Source: Thiodubiliella sp900128405
GTDB lineage: Bacteria; Pseudomonadota; Gammaproteobacteria; PS1; Pseudothioglobaceae
Reading direction: 5' to 3'
Assembly: GCA_963682085.1 (NCBI GenBank)
Contig: OY821614.1
Span: 744,001 to 808,000 of the forward strand
DNA: 64,000 bases
Shown: in pieces, positions 53,259 through 62,269 of the stretch
Position numbering within the stretch: the stretch's first letter is position 1
How the letters are laid out: every line of letters starts with the position of its first letter
The notes under the pieces: model-generated
The model's input: only the letters and a program-made list of their open reading frames with translations
What the model was told of the DNA's origin: nothing
The model's database searches: none
Position numbers and translations under genes: made by a program

Positions 53259-55019
53259 TCAACCTTTAAACCATTGTTTTTGTCGTTTTAAAGTGGCTTT
53301 GTTTGCTTCGTCATTTGGCATTAAAGTGGCGTGTATTTTTTCACTACGAGTAATAATAAGTAGTATTTCACGAGGCAATTCATCTCTTAAAATACTAATT
53401 TTAATGCATTTTCCTTCACTATAACCATCCATTACTTCTCCTAATGCTTTGGCGGATATTTCACTCCCATCAATGCTGGTAATCTTATCCCCAACATACA
53501 GTCCCGATGTTTGTGCACAAGTGTTATCAAAAATATGGGTGATAATGGCGTGTTTTTGTGTTTTATTAATGGCAAATCCAAACTTTGATAAATCATTTTT
53601 CTTGTGATTAAATTCGCAGTTGATGCCGATATATTCAAAAGCTTGCTTGAGTGGCAAGTCGTCTACGCCATATAAATACTGGGTAAAAAAGGAATTAAAA
53701 TCACTTTGAGTTAAATGCTCAACCACCTGTTGTGCAGTATTGTCTTCCAACCCAGTTGCTTGATAATTACCCCAAATCAAGCGTAAAACATCGTCTAATG
53801 TGTGCTTGTCATTCGTGCGTTTGCGTATCTCAATATCCAGCACAAATGCCAACAATGCGCCTTTAGTGTAATAACTAACAATCGCATTGGGGGCGTTTTC
53901 ATCTTGTTGATAAAACTTAGTCCACGCATCAAAACTGGATGCTGCCAGTGATTGTTTGTAACGACCATGTCCTTGCTGTACCTTGGTGATAGTTTGTGCA
54001 AATAGGCTTAAATATTGCTCAACAGAAAGCAATTCAGCACGCAATAACGAAAGCTCATCATAGTAAGAAGTCCAGCCTTCAAATATCCACAGTTGCTCGG
54101 TGTAATTTTCACAGCTCATATCCAATTTGTGAAAACTGACAGGTTTGATGGTTTTTATCCACCATGCATGAAAATATTCATGCGAACAAAGTGCTAAAAA
54201 GCGAGTGTATTCAGGTGTAATCTCAGGCTGCTCTTGAGTGGGCAATTCCTTTCTAGAACAAATTAAACTGCTAGATTTTTTATGCTCCAAACCGCCATAG
54301 TCCTTAGCAGTTGCCAATGTTAAAAATAAATAATCATCAAAGGGAATGTTGCCACCAAAAAAATCAATATGGTGGGTGCAAATGCTTATTAAATCAGTTC
54401 GTAATCTGTCAATATCAGTTGAATGCTCGCCCGTAATGGTCATAGCATGCGGTGTGTTTGCTACGCTAAACTCAAAACGGGTAAAGTCTGCCATTTCAAC
54501 AGGATGTTCAATTAAATCTAGGTAAGTATTAGCGGTATAAATTTCACCCTCTTTTTGCTTATCTTTTAGCGTCAAACTGGTCGCACAACACCATTGCCCT
54601 ATGACTTTATCTGTTGGATAGTTAATCAAAACTTCGCAGGGGCTATCGTTAAAACCAAGGGGTTGCAAAAACACGCTACTGCCATTAAAAAACGCACGCT
54701 GATTACTCAAATAAGCACATCGTACCGACAAATCAAAGGCGTAAACCTCGTAAATCAATGTGATTTTTTGCTTGCAGGGCTGGGCAATCCAATGGTTTTT
54801 ATCAAGTTTCTTGATGTTAATTTCTTGATTGCCACTGTGTGCTTGAATACTGACAATATGCTTGGAAAAATCACGAATTAAATAACTACCAAGAATCCAG
54901 TTTGGCAATGAAAATACTTGCCCCATCGGGTTGGGATTGTCCAGCGTTAAGCGCACTTCGAAAATATGTGCGTTGATGTTTTTGGGTGTTATTTGATATT
55001 TAAGAAGGTTTTTTCTCAT
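53259..55019 (-). CDS. M61-family metallopeptidase with PDZ domain
   Basis: 586 residues related to glycyl aminopeptidases. An N-terminal beta domain is followed by a catalytic domain with the zinc motif HEYFHAWW and a Glu ligand in LWIFEGWTSYYDEL, then a C-terminal PDZ domain (about 470-560, GLYVGDKITSIDGSEISAKA). No signal peptide is visible. It is coupled to the TolC-type gene upstream by ATGA overlap. Confidence 0.9.
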   Translation of the reverse strand: MRKNLLKYQITPKNINAHIFEVRLTLDNPNPMGQVFSLPNWILGSYLIRDFSKHIVSIQAHSGNQEINIKKLDKNHWIAQPCKQKITLIYEVYAFDLSVRCAYLSNQRAFFNGSSVFLQPLGFNDSPCEVLINYPTDKVIGQWCCATSLTLKDKQKEGEIYTANTYLDLIEHPVEMADFTRFEFSVANTPHAMTITGEHSTDIDRLRTDLISICTHHIDFFGGNIPFDDYLFLTLATAKDYGGLEHKKSSSLICSRKELPTQEQPEITPEYTRFLALCSHEYFHAWWIKTIKPVSFHKLDMSCENYTEQLWIFEGWTSYYDELSLLRAELLSVEQYLSLFAQTITKVQQGHGRYKQSLAASSFDAWTKFYQQDENAPNAIVSYYTKGALLAFVLDIEIRKRTNDKHTLDDVLRLIWGNYQATGLEDNTAQQVVEHLTQSDFNSFFTQYLYGVDDLPLKQAFEYIGINCEFNHKKNDLSKFGFAINKTQKHAIITHIFDNTCAQTSGLYVGDKITSIDGSEISAKALGEVMDGYSEGKCIKISILRDELPREILLIITRSEKIHATLMPNDEANKATLKRQKQWFKG

Positions 55020-56392
55020 TTGACTAGTTGATCAATAGTGGCTTTAAATTTAAGCACAGTTTTTTGATAATTCTTAGCAACTTGTGCATAACTTAATTGC
55101 ACGCTTTGTTCATTATTTTGTGCATTAATAACAAAACTTGCCTGCCCATTACTGTCGTCATAACGCTTTCTTTCCTCTATAGTGCGTGCTTTGGCAATGT
55201 TGATTTGCTTTTGGTTGGCTTGTAATAATTTCTCCAGCAAGTTGATTTTTTCCTGAAGTATTTTTGCTTGTGTGTAAATATTGAGCCATTGTTCTTGTCG
55301 AACTTGCTTTAAATTTAACAGTTGGATATTGGTTTTATTGATATTACTGTTACTTTCAACGCCACCTAATGGATAAGATAAACCCAAACCAATTTTCCAA
55401 GCAGGACTTTGTTTTGTGAGTGAATCTGAGTAATTATTATGCTCACCTGTGCTTTTCACGCCTAAACTCAGGTCTAATTTTGCCTTGGATTTATTCTTAA
55501 AACTTTGTAATTGGCGTTTCAAAGTTTTTTGCGTTAAAGCGTTTATTTTCAACACTCTAGCATTGCTTGACAAATATGTTTTTAAAGTTGTTACTTGCAA
55601 ATCATAGGTTTGATATAAATTGGTATTGGCCACCGCCTTGGCAAAATCTAGATCTAGAGTGATGGCGATTTCATGACGCAATAAGGTTAAATCTTGCTGG
55701 GCTTGTAACAACTGTTGATTTGCCCGCTGATAAGCATCCTCTTGCAACAAAACATCCACTTTTTCAACCACAGAAGCCGTATATTTTTGCTTCACTAAAT
55801 TCAACTCCTTCTCAGCAAGTGCTAATCGATGTTCGTTAATCAATTGCCGTTCTTGTGCATACGCCAAATCAATAAAGCGTTCTAGTTTTGCTAAAATAAA
55901 ACTTTCTTCCGCTTCTAGGCGTTCTAGCGTATTTTTATCAATGGCAATCTGTGCTACATCGGCACTCAGACGGTCGTTAATGCCATTCTTATTTCTTAAT
56001 AATGGATATTTATAATCAACCGAAAACTGATTTTGCACACTGTCAATATTTTCACCCCTTCTATCCGCCCAAGTGTGTTTAAAAATGATATTACTACCTG
56101 TATTGGCATATTTTCTAGTTGCAGAAAGACCCGCTGAAGTGGTATTTAATTTATCATAACTACTTGATGCTATATTGTCAGCATCTTCGTTTTTATAATA
56201 ACCATCCAAGGCAATCAACCAATCTTCATTGGCACTTGTCGCTTGCTTTTCAATTTGTTTGATTTGACTTGAAAGCACTTGTTGATTGAAAAAAGGATGT
56301 GTGTTTCGCAATTGCTTGACAAATGCCTGTGTGCTGAGTGCTTGAGCATTCATACCACCCAATAGTGCCAAAATAGTTAAAATTCGTTTCAT
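55016..56392 (-). CDS. TolC-family outer-membrane efflux protein
   Basis: 458 residues with a signal peptide (about 1-18) and long alpha-helical coiled-coil stretches characteristic of OEP proteins (ERLEAEESFILAKLERFIDL, NQKQINIAKARTIEERKR), arranged as two repeats around beta segments. It would form a trimeric export duct for an RND, ABC or type I system; no inner-membrane partner is adjacent. It overlaps aroK and the M61 gene by four bases each. Confidence 0.85.
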   Translation of the reverse strand: MKRILTILALLGGMNAQALSTQAFVKQLRNTHPFFNQQVLSSQIKQIEKQATSANEDWLIALDGYYKNEDADNIASSSYDKLNTTSAGLSATRKYANTGSNIIFKHTWADRRGENIDSVQNQFSVDYKYPLLRNKNGINDRLSADVAQIAIDKNTLERLEAEESFILAKLERFIDLAYAQERQLINEHRLALAEKELNLVKQKYTASVVEKVDVLLQEDAYQRANQQLLQAQQDLTLLRHEIAITLDLDFAKAVANTNLYQTYDLQVTTLKTYLSSNARVLKINALTQKTLKRQLQSFKNKSKAKLDLSLGVKSTGEHNNYSDSLTKQSPAWKIGLGLSYPLGGVESNSNINKTNIQLLNLKQVRQEQWLNIYTQAKILQEKINLLEKLLQANQKQINIAKARTIEERKRYDDSNGQASFVINAQNNEQSVQLSYAQVAKNYQKTVLKFKATIDQLVK

Positions 56393-56907
56393 GTTAATAC
56401 CGCCTTTTTAATGTCGTTAATAATGGCATAGAGTTTTTTGCCTGTGGTATCAATAACCACATTAGCCACTTCTTGATAAAAACCCTCTCTGGCATTCAGT
56501 AAATCGTAAATGGTTTGCTTTCGATTATTTGATTGCTCTAACAGAGGGCGTGATTTAGACTTTGCAGTGCGTTCAACTAATTGTTCAACGCTTGAGGATA
56601 AATACACCACAAAGCAATTTTGTTTAAGCAAAATGCGATTTTCTTCTTTAATCACAATGCCGCCACCTGTAGCGATAACAACATTGGGGATTTTGCACAA
56701 ATCCTCAAACATCTGCATTTCACGCTGACGAAACCCTTCTTCACCTTCTACATCAAAAATATGGTCAATTGCCACACCAGTGCGTGCGACAATTTCAAAA
56801 TCGGTATCGAAAAAATCTCGTTTTAATACACAGGCAAGACGACGGCCAACGGATGTTTTGCCACAACCCATTGGACCAACTAAAACAATGTTAATGAATT
56901 TGTCCAT
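56389..56907 (-). CDS. aroK: Shikimate kinase
   Basis: 172-residue P-loop kinase converting shikimate to shikimate-3-phosphate. Walker A GPMGCGKTSVGR (11-22), shikimate-binding DTDFEI, EGFRQRE and ATGGGIV. In most gammaproteobacteria aroB follows; here a TolC-type gene does. aroE of the same pathway is at 22 kb. Confidence 0.95.
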   Translation of the reverse strand: MDKFINIVLVGPMGCGKTSVGRRLACVLKRDFFDTDFEIVARTGVAIDHIFDVEGEEGFRQREMQMFEDLCKIPNVVIATGGGIVIKEENRILLKQNCFVVYLSSSVEQLVERTAKSKSRPLLEQSNNRKQTIYDLLNAREGFYQEVANVVIDTTGKKLYAIINDIKKAVLT

Positions 56908-56920
56908 GACAAAATTGTAA

Positions 56921-57112
56921 TTATATTAATTCGTATTTTGCACCGCAATACGGACAAGTCGCATGCCCCTTATCGTTAAACTGCAAAAATACTTTAGGAT
57001 GCATATTCCATTTTTCCACCCCCATAGGGGGGCAATGCACTGGTAAATCTTCTGCCTCTATCCCATTAAAACTCACACACTTTTGTTGAAAATTGTTTAC
57101 ACCCTTCTCCAT
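56921..57112 (-). CDS. CHCC-type zinc-finger domain protein
   Basis: 63 residues ending ATCPYCGAKYELI, with a preceding Cys and His (VHCPPM, DKGHATCPYC) that make a CHCC zinc site as in NDUFS6-like small proteins. The role is unknown. Its ATG overlaps the ilvE stop (TAATG). Confidence 0.88.
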   Translation of the reverse strand: MEKGVNNFQQKCVSFNGIEAEDLPVHCPPMGVEKWNMHPKVFLQFNDKGHATCPYCGAKYELI

Positions 57113-58047
57113 TAACAGCCTCCCTTAGCAATCCAATGCTGATATTGTTCATTACGGCCATACACGCAATCAAAATACAAACTTTGTAATTGCTCGGTAA
57201 TAGGGCCGCGTGTGCCAATACCGATGGTGCGGTTATCTAATTCACGAATTGGCGTTACCTCTGCTGCTGTTCCAGTGAAAAAAGCCTCATCTGCACAATA
57301 TACTTCATCACGAGTAATACGCTTTTCAATTACTTTATAACCCAAACCATTTGCTAATGTAAAAATCGTATCACGGGTAATACCTGCCAATGCTGAGGTC
57401 AAATCAGGCGTGTAAATCACCCCATCACGCACGATAAAAATATTCTCACCACTGCCTTCTGCTACAAAACCATCAACATCTAATAATAACGCCTCATCAT
57501 AACCATCTGTCAATGCCTCTTGTAACGCTAACATTGAATTAATATAATTGCCATTCGCCTTGGCTTTGGTCATAGCGATATTAACATGATGGCGTGCATA
57601 ACTTGAAGTGCGAATGCGTAGCCCATTTTTCATATTATCCTCACCCAAATACGAACCCCATTCCCACGCTGCAATAATAGTGTGCACTTTTAAATTATCA
57701 GCACGCAAACCCATGCCTTCTGAGCCATAAAAACACATGGGGCGAATATAGGCGCTGTCTAAATTGTTCTTAGCCACAGCATCTCTTTGTGCTTGATTGA
57801 TTTCATCTTTTGAAAAACCAATATCCATATTCATAATTTTGGCAGAATTGAACAATCTATCGGTATGTTCTTCTAGGCGAAATATCGCTGCACCTTGGTC
57901 GGTTTGATAAGCACGAACACCTTCAAATACGCCCATGCCATAATGTAGTGTGTGCGTCAATACATGGACTTTAGCATCACGCCAATCTACCCACTTGCCA
58001 TCAAACCAAATCAAACCATCTCTATCTTCAAATCCTGACATTTTCAT
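57112..58047 (-). CDS. ilvE: Branched-chain amino-acid aminotransferase
   Basis: Class IV PLP enzyme for the last step of Ile, Val and Leu synthesis. It has 311 residues with LTHTLHYGMGVFEGVRAY (31-48), catalytic Lys in the NIAMTKAKANGNYINSM segment, and EGSGENIFIVRDG. It complements the ilvBHC-leuA genes at the start of the window. It is coupled to lysC by a four-base overlap. Confidence 0.95.
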   Translation of the reverse strand: MKMSGFEDRDGLIWFDGKWVDWRDAKVHVLTHTLHYGMGVFEGVRAYQTDQGAAIFRLEEHTDRLFNSAKIMNMDIGFSKDEINQAQRDAVAKNNLDSAYIRPMCFYGSEGMGLRADNLKVHTIIAAWEWGSYLGEDNMKNGLRIRTSSYARHHVNIAMTKAKANGNYINSMLALQEALTDGYDEALLLDVDGFVAEGSGENIFIVRDGVIYTPDLTSALAGITRDTIFTLANGLGYKVIEKRITRDEVYCADEAFFTGTAAEVTPIRELDNRTIGIGTRGPITEQLQSLYFDCVYGRNEQYQHWIAKGGC

Positions 58048-59267
58048 TCCTTATCTAAACCAAAAGAAGCGTGCAACGAACGCACTGCCAATTCTAAATA
58101 TTTCTCACTAATTACCACCGATATTTTAATCTCAGAAGTGGAAATCATTTGAATATTCACATTTTCCTGATGTAACACCTCAAACATTTGCGCTGCAATA
58201 CCTGCATGTGAACGCATACCAATACCCACCAAAGACACTTTAACTACTTTGTCATCACTTTGCACTGCTTTAGCCCCTAATTCATTACAAATACTTTGTA
58301 AAATTGTTTGCGCCTTATCAAAATCATTACGATGCACAGTAAAGGCAAAATTGGTTAAGCCTTCTCGTGCTGAAACACTCTGCACAATCATATCCACTTC
58401 AATATTTGCCTCACTAATCGGCTTGAGGATTTTATACGCAATCCCCGGCTCGTCAGGCACGCCAATTAAACTGAGTTTTGCCTCATCTTTATTGTGTGCA
58501 ATGCCTGAAATAACTGCTTGTTCCATAATGTTTTCCTCGCTGGTAATTAATGTGCCAATTGGTTTGTCAATCAGTGATGACAACACCCTTAAAGGCACTT
58601 TATATTTTGATGCAAACTCTACACTGCGAATTTGCAACACTTTTGAGCCAAGCGATGCCATTTCTAGCATTTCTTCATAACTCACTGTGTTCATTTTTCT
58701 CGCATTCGGTTCAATGCGTGGGTCAGTGGTATAAACACCATCTACATCGGTATAAATTTGACACTCGTCAGCCTTTAATGTTGCTGCCAAAGCCACCGCT
58801 GTCGTATCTGAACCGCCTCGACCTAGCGTGGTAATATTGCCCTGCTCATCCACTCCTTGAAATCCTGCAACTACCACGATTTTGCCGTTATTCAAACTGG
58901 TGTGAATACGATGCCCATCAATAGATTTAATGCGCGCCTTACCATGTGCAGAATCTGTCGTAATACGCACTTGCGAACCTGTATAGGAAATAGCATCACA
59001 ACCCAATTGTTGTAATGCCATAGCCAACAACGAAATTGTTACCTGCTCGCCTGTGGTTAGCAAAACATCCATTTCTCTTAAAGAGGGTGTATCTTGAATT
59101 TTTTGTGCCAATTCTGTCATTCGATTGGTCTCACCACTCATCGCCGATACACTCACAACAAGTTTATCGCCATTACTAGCAAAAGTTTTAATTTTTTCAG
59201 CAACCGCTTGAATTCGCTCTAACGAGCCAACCGAGGTGCCACCATATTTTTGAACAATTAACGCCAT
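58044..59267 (-). CDS. lysC: Aspartate kinase
   Basis: 407 residues: KYGGTSVGS at 8-16, LGRGGSDTTAVALAA in the kinase domain, then two C-terminal ACT domains (from about 265) for feedback control. It is monofunctional, with no homoserine dehydrogenase part. First step of Lys/Thr/Met synthesis. Head of the lysC-ilvE-zinc finger-aroK-tolC-M61 run. Confidence 0.95.
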   Translation of the reverse strand: MALIVQKYGGTSVGSLERIQAVAEKIKTFASNGDKLVVSVSAMSGETNRMTELAQKIQDTPSLREMDVLLTTGEQVTISLLAMALQQLGCDAISYTGSQVRITTDSAHGKARIKSIDGHRIHTSLNNGKIVVVAGFQGVDEQGNITTLGRGGSDTTAVALAATLKADECQIYTDVDGVYTTDPRIEPNARKMNTVSYEEMLEMASLGSKVLQIRSVEFASKYKVPLRVLSSLIDKPIGTLITSEENIMEQAVISGIAHNKDEAKLSLIGVPDEPGIAYKILKPISEANIEVDMIVQSVSAREGLTNFAFTVHRNDFDKAQTILQSICNELGAKAVQSDDKVVKVSLVGIGMRSHAGIAAQMFEVLHQENVNIQMISTSEIKISVVISEKYLELAVRSLHASFGLDKE

Positions 59268-59344
59268 TAAATTATCTATTAAATAAATTTTCTTAAGATT
59301 ATACCTTTATCCGCTTTTATGCTTTCTATTTTTATAATACGATG

Positions 59345-59440
59345 AAGTCTTTGTATGATTATAGATGATTGAAAAAATTCAATTTTTGCTAAGAGGGTAA
59401 AAAGTAAATGCTTAATAATTCATACTTTATGCAAAGGTCT
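59345..59440. mobile_element. MITE, copy F
   Basis: 96-bp copy with ends AAGTCTTTGTATGATTATA and CTTTATGCAAAGGTCT and the conserved core AAAAATTCAATTTTTGCTAA. The middle is shortened. It lies upstream of lysC. Confidence 0.7.
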
Positions 59441-59529
59441 TTCGTTGTGCTTGATTATACAAATTACCTAGTCGGCAAGATATGCTACGATAAGATGTAT
59501 TCATCAAGTGTGCCATCAGTCAGAGCACT

Positions 59530-59721
59530 TTGAGCAATAACATTGGCTACAGTGAAATTAATAAGCATATCTGCATTGGAGCTATTAATGATAACGCCAT
59601 CGCTCTCAACTTTGATGCATCTAGCCAAACTAGTTGCATCTCTACTGTCATAGCAAGTGTCATTTCATTGCCTTTGGTAATAATATATATTGTTGTAATG
59701 ACAATGCTTGAAAAATATTAA
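59530..59721 (+). other. Short open frame, unrecognised
   Basis: 63 codons from a TTG ending in a hydrophobic segment (VIASVISLPLVIIYIVVMTML). No ribosome site and no family is recognised; it could be the tail of a lost gene. The rest of the 499-base gap before the M48 gene holds only the MITE. Confidence 0.2.
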
Positions 59722-59766
59722 CCGTTAAACGGTAAAATAACCTTTTTTCACTCACAATACTCAATC

Positions 59767-61014
59767 ATGGCTTTCAATCTTTTTACTTTCACTTTTTTGG
59801 TTGCAATCTTTTCTTATGTTGCCACCCTTTTATGGCTTAACATTCGTCAAAATAAAGCCGTCATTGGCTCTTCTAATGCTGTTCCTAGTGAATTTAGTCA
59901 AAAAATCACCTTGGAGCAACATCAAAAAGCAGCGAATTACACACACGCTAAGTTAACACTTAATTATTTCGAGGTGGTTTTTTCAGCACTTGTTTTGTTG
60001 GCTTGGACTTTGGGTGGTGGTTTGAATTGGTTGGATGGCTTTTGGCATTCGTTAAGTGATAATATACTATTCGTTGGCGTGGGTTTTATTCTTAGCTTGA
60101 TGCTGATAGGTTCTTTAATTGATTTACCATTTAGCCTCTACCGAACTTTCGTTTTGGAAGAAAAATTTGGCTTTAACAAAACCACGATAAGCACGCTAAT
60201 TAGCGACACAATTAAAGGACTTGGATTGGCATTAGTGATTGGCGTGCCATTGTTGTATGTGGTGCTGTATTTAATGAATGAAATGGGTGAATATTGGTGG
60301 TTTTTTGTTTGGCTGGTGTTAACAGGTTTTTCTTTGTTAATGTTGTGGCTTTATCCTGCGTTTATTGCACCACTATTTAATAAATTTAATCCCTTAAAGA
60401 ATCAAGCACTCAAGGCTAAAATTGACAACTTGCTTAAGCGCACTGGTTTTAAAAGCGATGGAATTTTTGTGATGGACGGCTCTAAGCGTTCATCACATGG
60501 TAATGCGTATTTTACGGGGATTGGTAAAAACAAGCGTATTGTGTTTTTTGATACTTTGCTCAAAGGTATGAATGACAACGAAGTACAAGCTATTTTGGCA
60601 CACGAATTAGGGCATTTTCACCATAAACATATTCGCCAACAAATGATAATTTCTTTCCTTACTTCGTTACTTGGTTTGGCACTATTAGGTTATCTTATTA
60701 CACAACCTTGGTTTTTTAATGGCTTGGGTATTGAAAAAATAAGCAATCATACTGCTTTGGTGTTATTTACTTTAACACTACCAATATTTAGCTTTTTTAT
60801 TGAGCCGATTAGCCACGCCTTATCACGAAAACACGAATTTGAAGCTGATGCCTTTGCTGTTAAACACACTAATGCTGATGATTTAATTTCAAGTTTGGTT
60901 AAGCTTTATCGTGATAATGCATCAACGCTAACGCCAGATAAGTTATACTCAGCGTTTCACGATTCACACCCCAGTGCATCCATTAGAATAAAACAATTAA
61001 GGAAAAAACAATGA
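59767..61014 (+). CDS. M48-family (Ste24-like) membrane metallopeptidase
   Basis: 415 residues with about six membrane segments. Zinc motif HELGHFHHKH at 279-288 and third ligand in SRKHEFEADAFAV. The N-terminal region DLPFSLYRTFVLEEKFGFNK is typical of Ste24/CAAX-protease-like bacterial members, which act in membrane-protein quality control. The stop overlaps the next gene. Confidence 0.92.
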   Translation: MAFNLFTFTFLVAIFSYVATLLWLNIRQNKAVIGSSNAVPSEFSQKITLEQHQKAANYTHAKLTLNYFEVVFSALVLLAWTLGGGLNWLDGFWHSLSDNILFVGVGFILSLMLIGSLIDLPFSLYRTFVLEEKFGFNKTTISTLISDTIKGLGLALVIGVPLLYVVLYLMNEMGEYWWFFVWLVLTGFSLLMLWLYPAFIAPLFNKFNPLKNQALKAKIDNLLKRTGFKSDGIFVMDGSKRSSHGNAYFTGIGKNKRIVFFDTLLKGMNDNEVQAILAHELGHFHHKHIRQQMIISFLTSLLGLALLGYLITQPWFFNGLGIEKISNHTALVLFTLTLPIFSFFIEPISHALSRKHEFEADAFAVKHTNADDLISSLVKLYRDNASTLTPDKLYSAFHDSHPSASIRIKQLRKKQ

Positions 61015-61286
61015 AAACAACATTATTTATAACAATCGCCCTACTATCAACGGCAACTTTTGCCAGTAAAGACGGTGCAGCATTACACGACAAAACATGC
61101 ATAGAATGTCATATCACACATGACGACAGTTTTTACATGCGTCAAGATCGCAAAATAACATCACTGCCTAAATTAAGCGGACAAGTAAGTCGTTGCGTTC
61201 AAGCGTTTAGCGTAGACTGGTTTCCTGAAGAAGAGAAAGCTGTGGTTGGTTACTTAAACGAAAAATACTATAAATTTAAACCTTGA
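61011..61286 (+). CDS. Small monoheme c-type cytochrome
   Basis: 91 residues with a signal peptide (1-~18, cut near TFA-SKDG) and one heme motif CIECH at 30-34. Met and His candidates for the distal ligand follow. It is periplasmic, probably an electron carrier. It sits between the M48 and rsgA genes, each overlapping by four bases. The family is not further resolved. Confidence 0.85.
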   Translation: MKTTLFITIALLSTATFASKDGAALHDKTCIECHITHDDSFYMRQDRKITSLPKLSGQVSRCVQAFSVDWFPEEEKAVVGYLNEKYYKFKP

Positions 61287-62248
61287 GTCTAACACGACGC
61301 CAAAAATGGCGTATTGAAAAGATTCAAGCAGAGCGTATTGCTAGAGCCAACCGAGTGGCTGACAATACCCAAGATTTAGTAAACAATGATACCAAAGAGC
61401 AAATAGGCTTAGTAATTACCCGTTACGGTCAACGATTATTAGTTGAGTGTAAATCGGGTGATTTAATCCAATGTAGTGCCAGACGCCATATTGATTTATC
61501 CGTTGCTGGCGATCAAGTCATCTTTCAAATGGTGGATAAAAATACAGGAGTTGTTACTGCATTATTAGCGCGTGACAATATTCTAGAACGCTCACATAAG
61601 CTCATTGCCGCTAATATTGATGAATTATGGTTGGTGGTTGCTATAGAGCCTCATTATCAATTTGATTTGATTGACCGCTATTTAGTGGTTGCAGAAAATA
61701 GCAATTTACCAATTCGCATTATCGTTAATAAAATTGAACTGTCCAATAACATTGAGCAAGTCAAAAAAGACTTTGCTATATACGAATCCATCGGTTATTC
61801 TGTCAATTATTTAAGCGTCAAAGAGCAGATAGGCACAGATACATTCAAAGAGCAACTCAACGACAAAGTGCATATTTTTCTCGGGCAATCAGGTGTAGGT
61901 AAATCGTCTTTAATCAACGAGTTAATACCTGAACTTAATCTGCGTGTAAATGAAATATCTGTCAAAAGTAAACTCGGTAAACACACCACCACCAATACCA
62001 CGCTTTACCATATCCCTTCAGGCGGTGATTTAATTGATTCTCCGGGGGTGCGTGAATTCCACTTAGATGACTTGAGCAGTAAAGAAATTCTCAATGGATT
62101 TAAGGAGTTTAACCCCTTTATTGGTCAATGTAAATTTAGAAATTGCACACATGTCAATGAACCTAATTGTGCTATTAAAAACGCATTGAACACTAACGAT
62201 ATCCACCCTAAGCGTTACCATAGTTATTTAAACTTAATTGCCAACTAA
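61283..62248 (+). CDS. rsgA: Ribosome small-subunit-dependent GTPase A
   Basis: Circularly permuted GTPase for late 30S maturation. It has 321 residues from a TTG that overlaps the cytochrome stop. An OB fold (about 40-105), then the permuted G motifs NKIEL (G4), GQSGVGKSSLINEL (G1, near 200), DSPGVREF (G3), and a C-terminal zinc site CKFRNCTHVNEPNC. Confidence 0.94.
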   Translation: MSLTRRQKWRIEKIQAERIARANRVADNTQDLVNNDTKEQIGLVITRYGQRLLVECKSGDLIQCSARRHIDLSVAGDQVIFQMVDKNTGVVTALLARDNILERSHKLIAANIDELWLVVAIEPHYQFDLIDRYLVVAENSNLPIRIIVNKIELSNNIEQVKKDFAIYESIGYSVNYLSVKEQIGTDTFKEQLNDKVHIFLGQSGVGKSSLINELIPELNLRVNEISVKSKLGKHTTTNTTLYHIPSGGDLIDSPGVREFHLDDLSSKEILNGFKEFNPFIGQCKFRNCTHVNEPNCAIKNALNTNDIHPKRYHSYLNLIAN

Positions 62249-62269
62249 GGTACTGGGTTTGTTGGTTTT

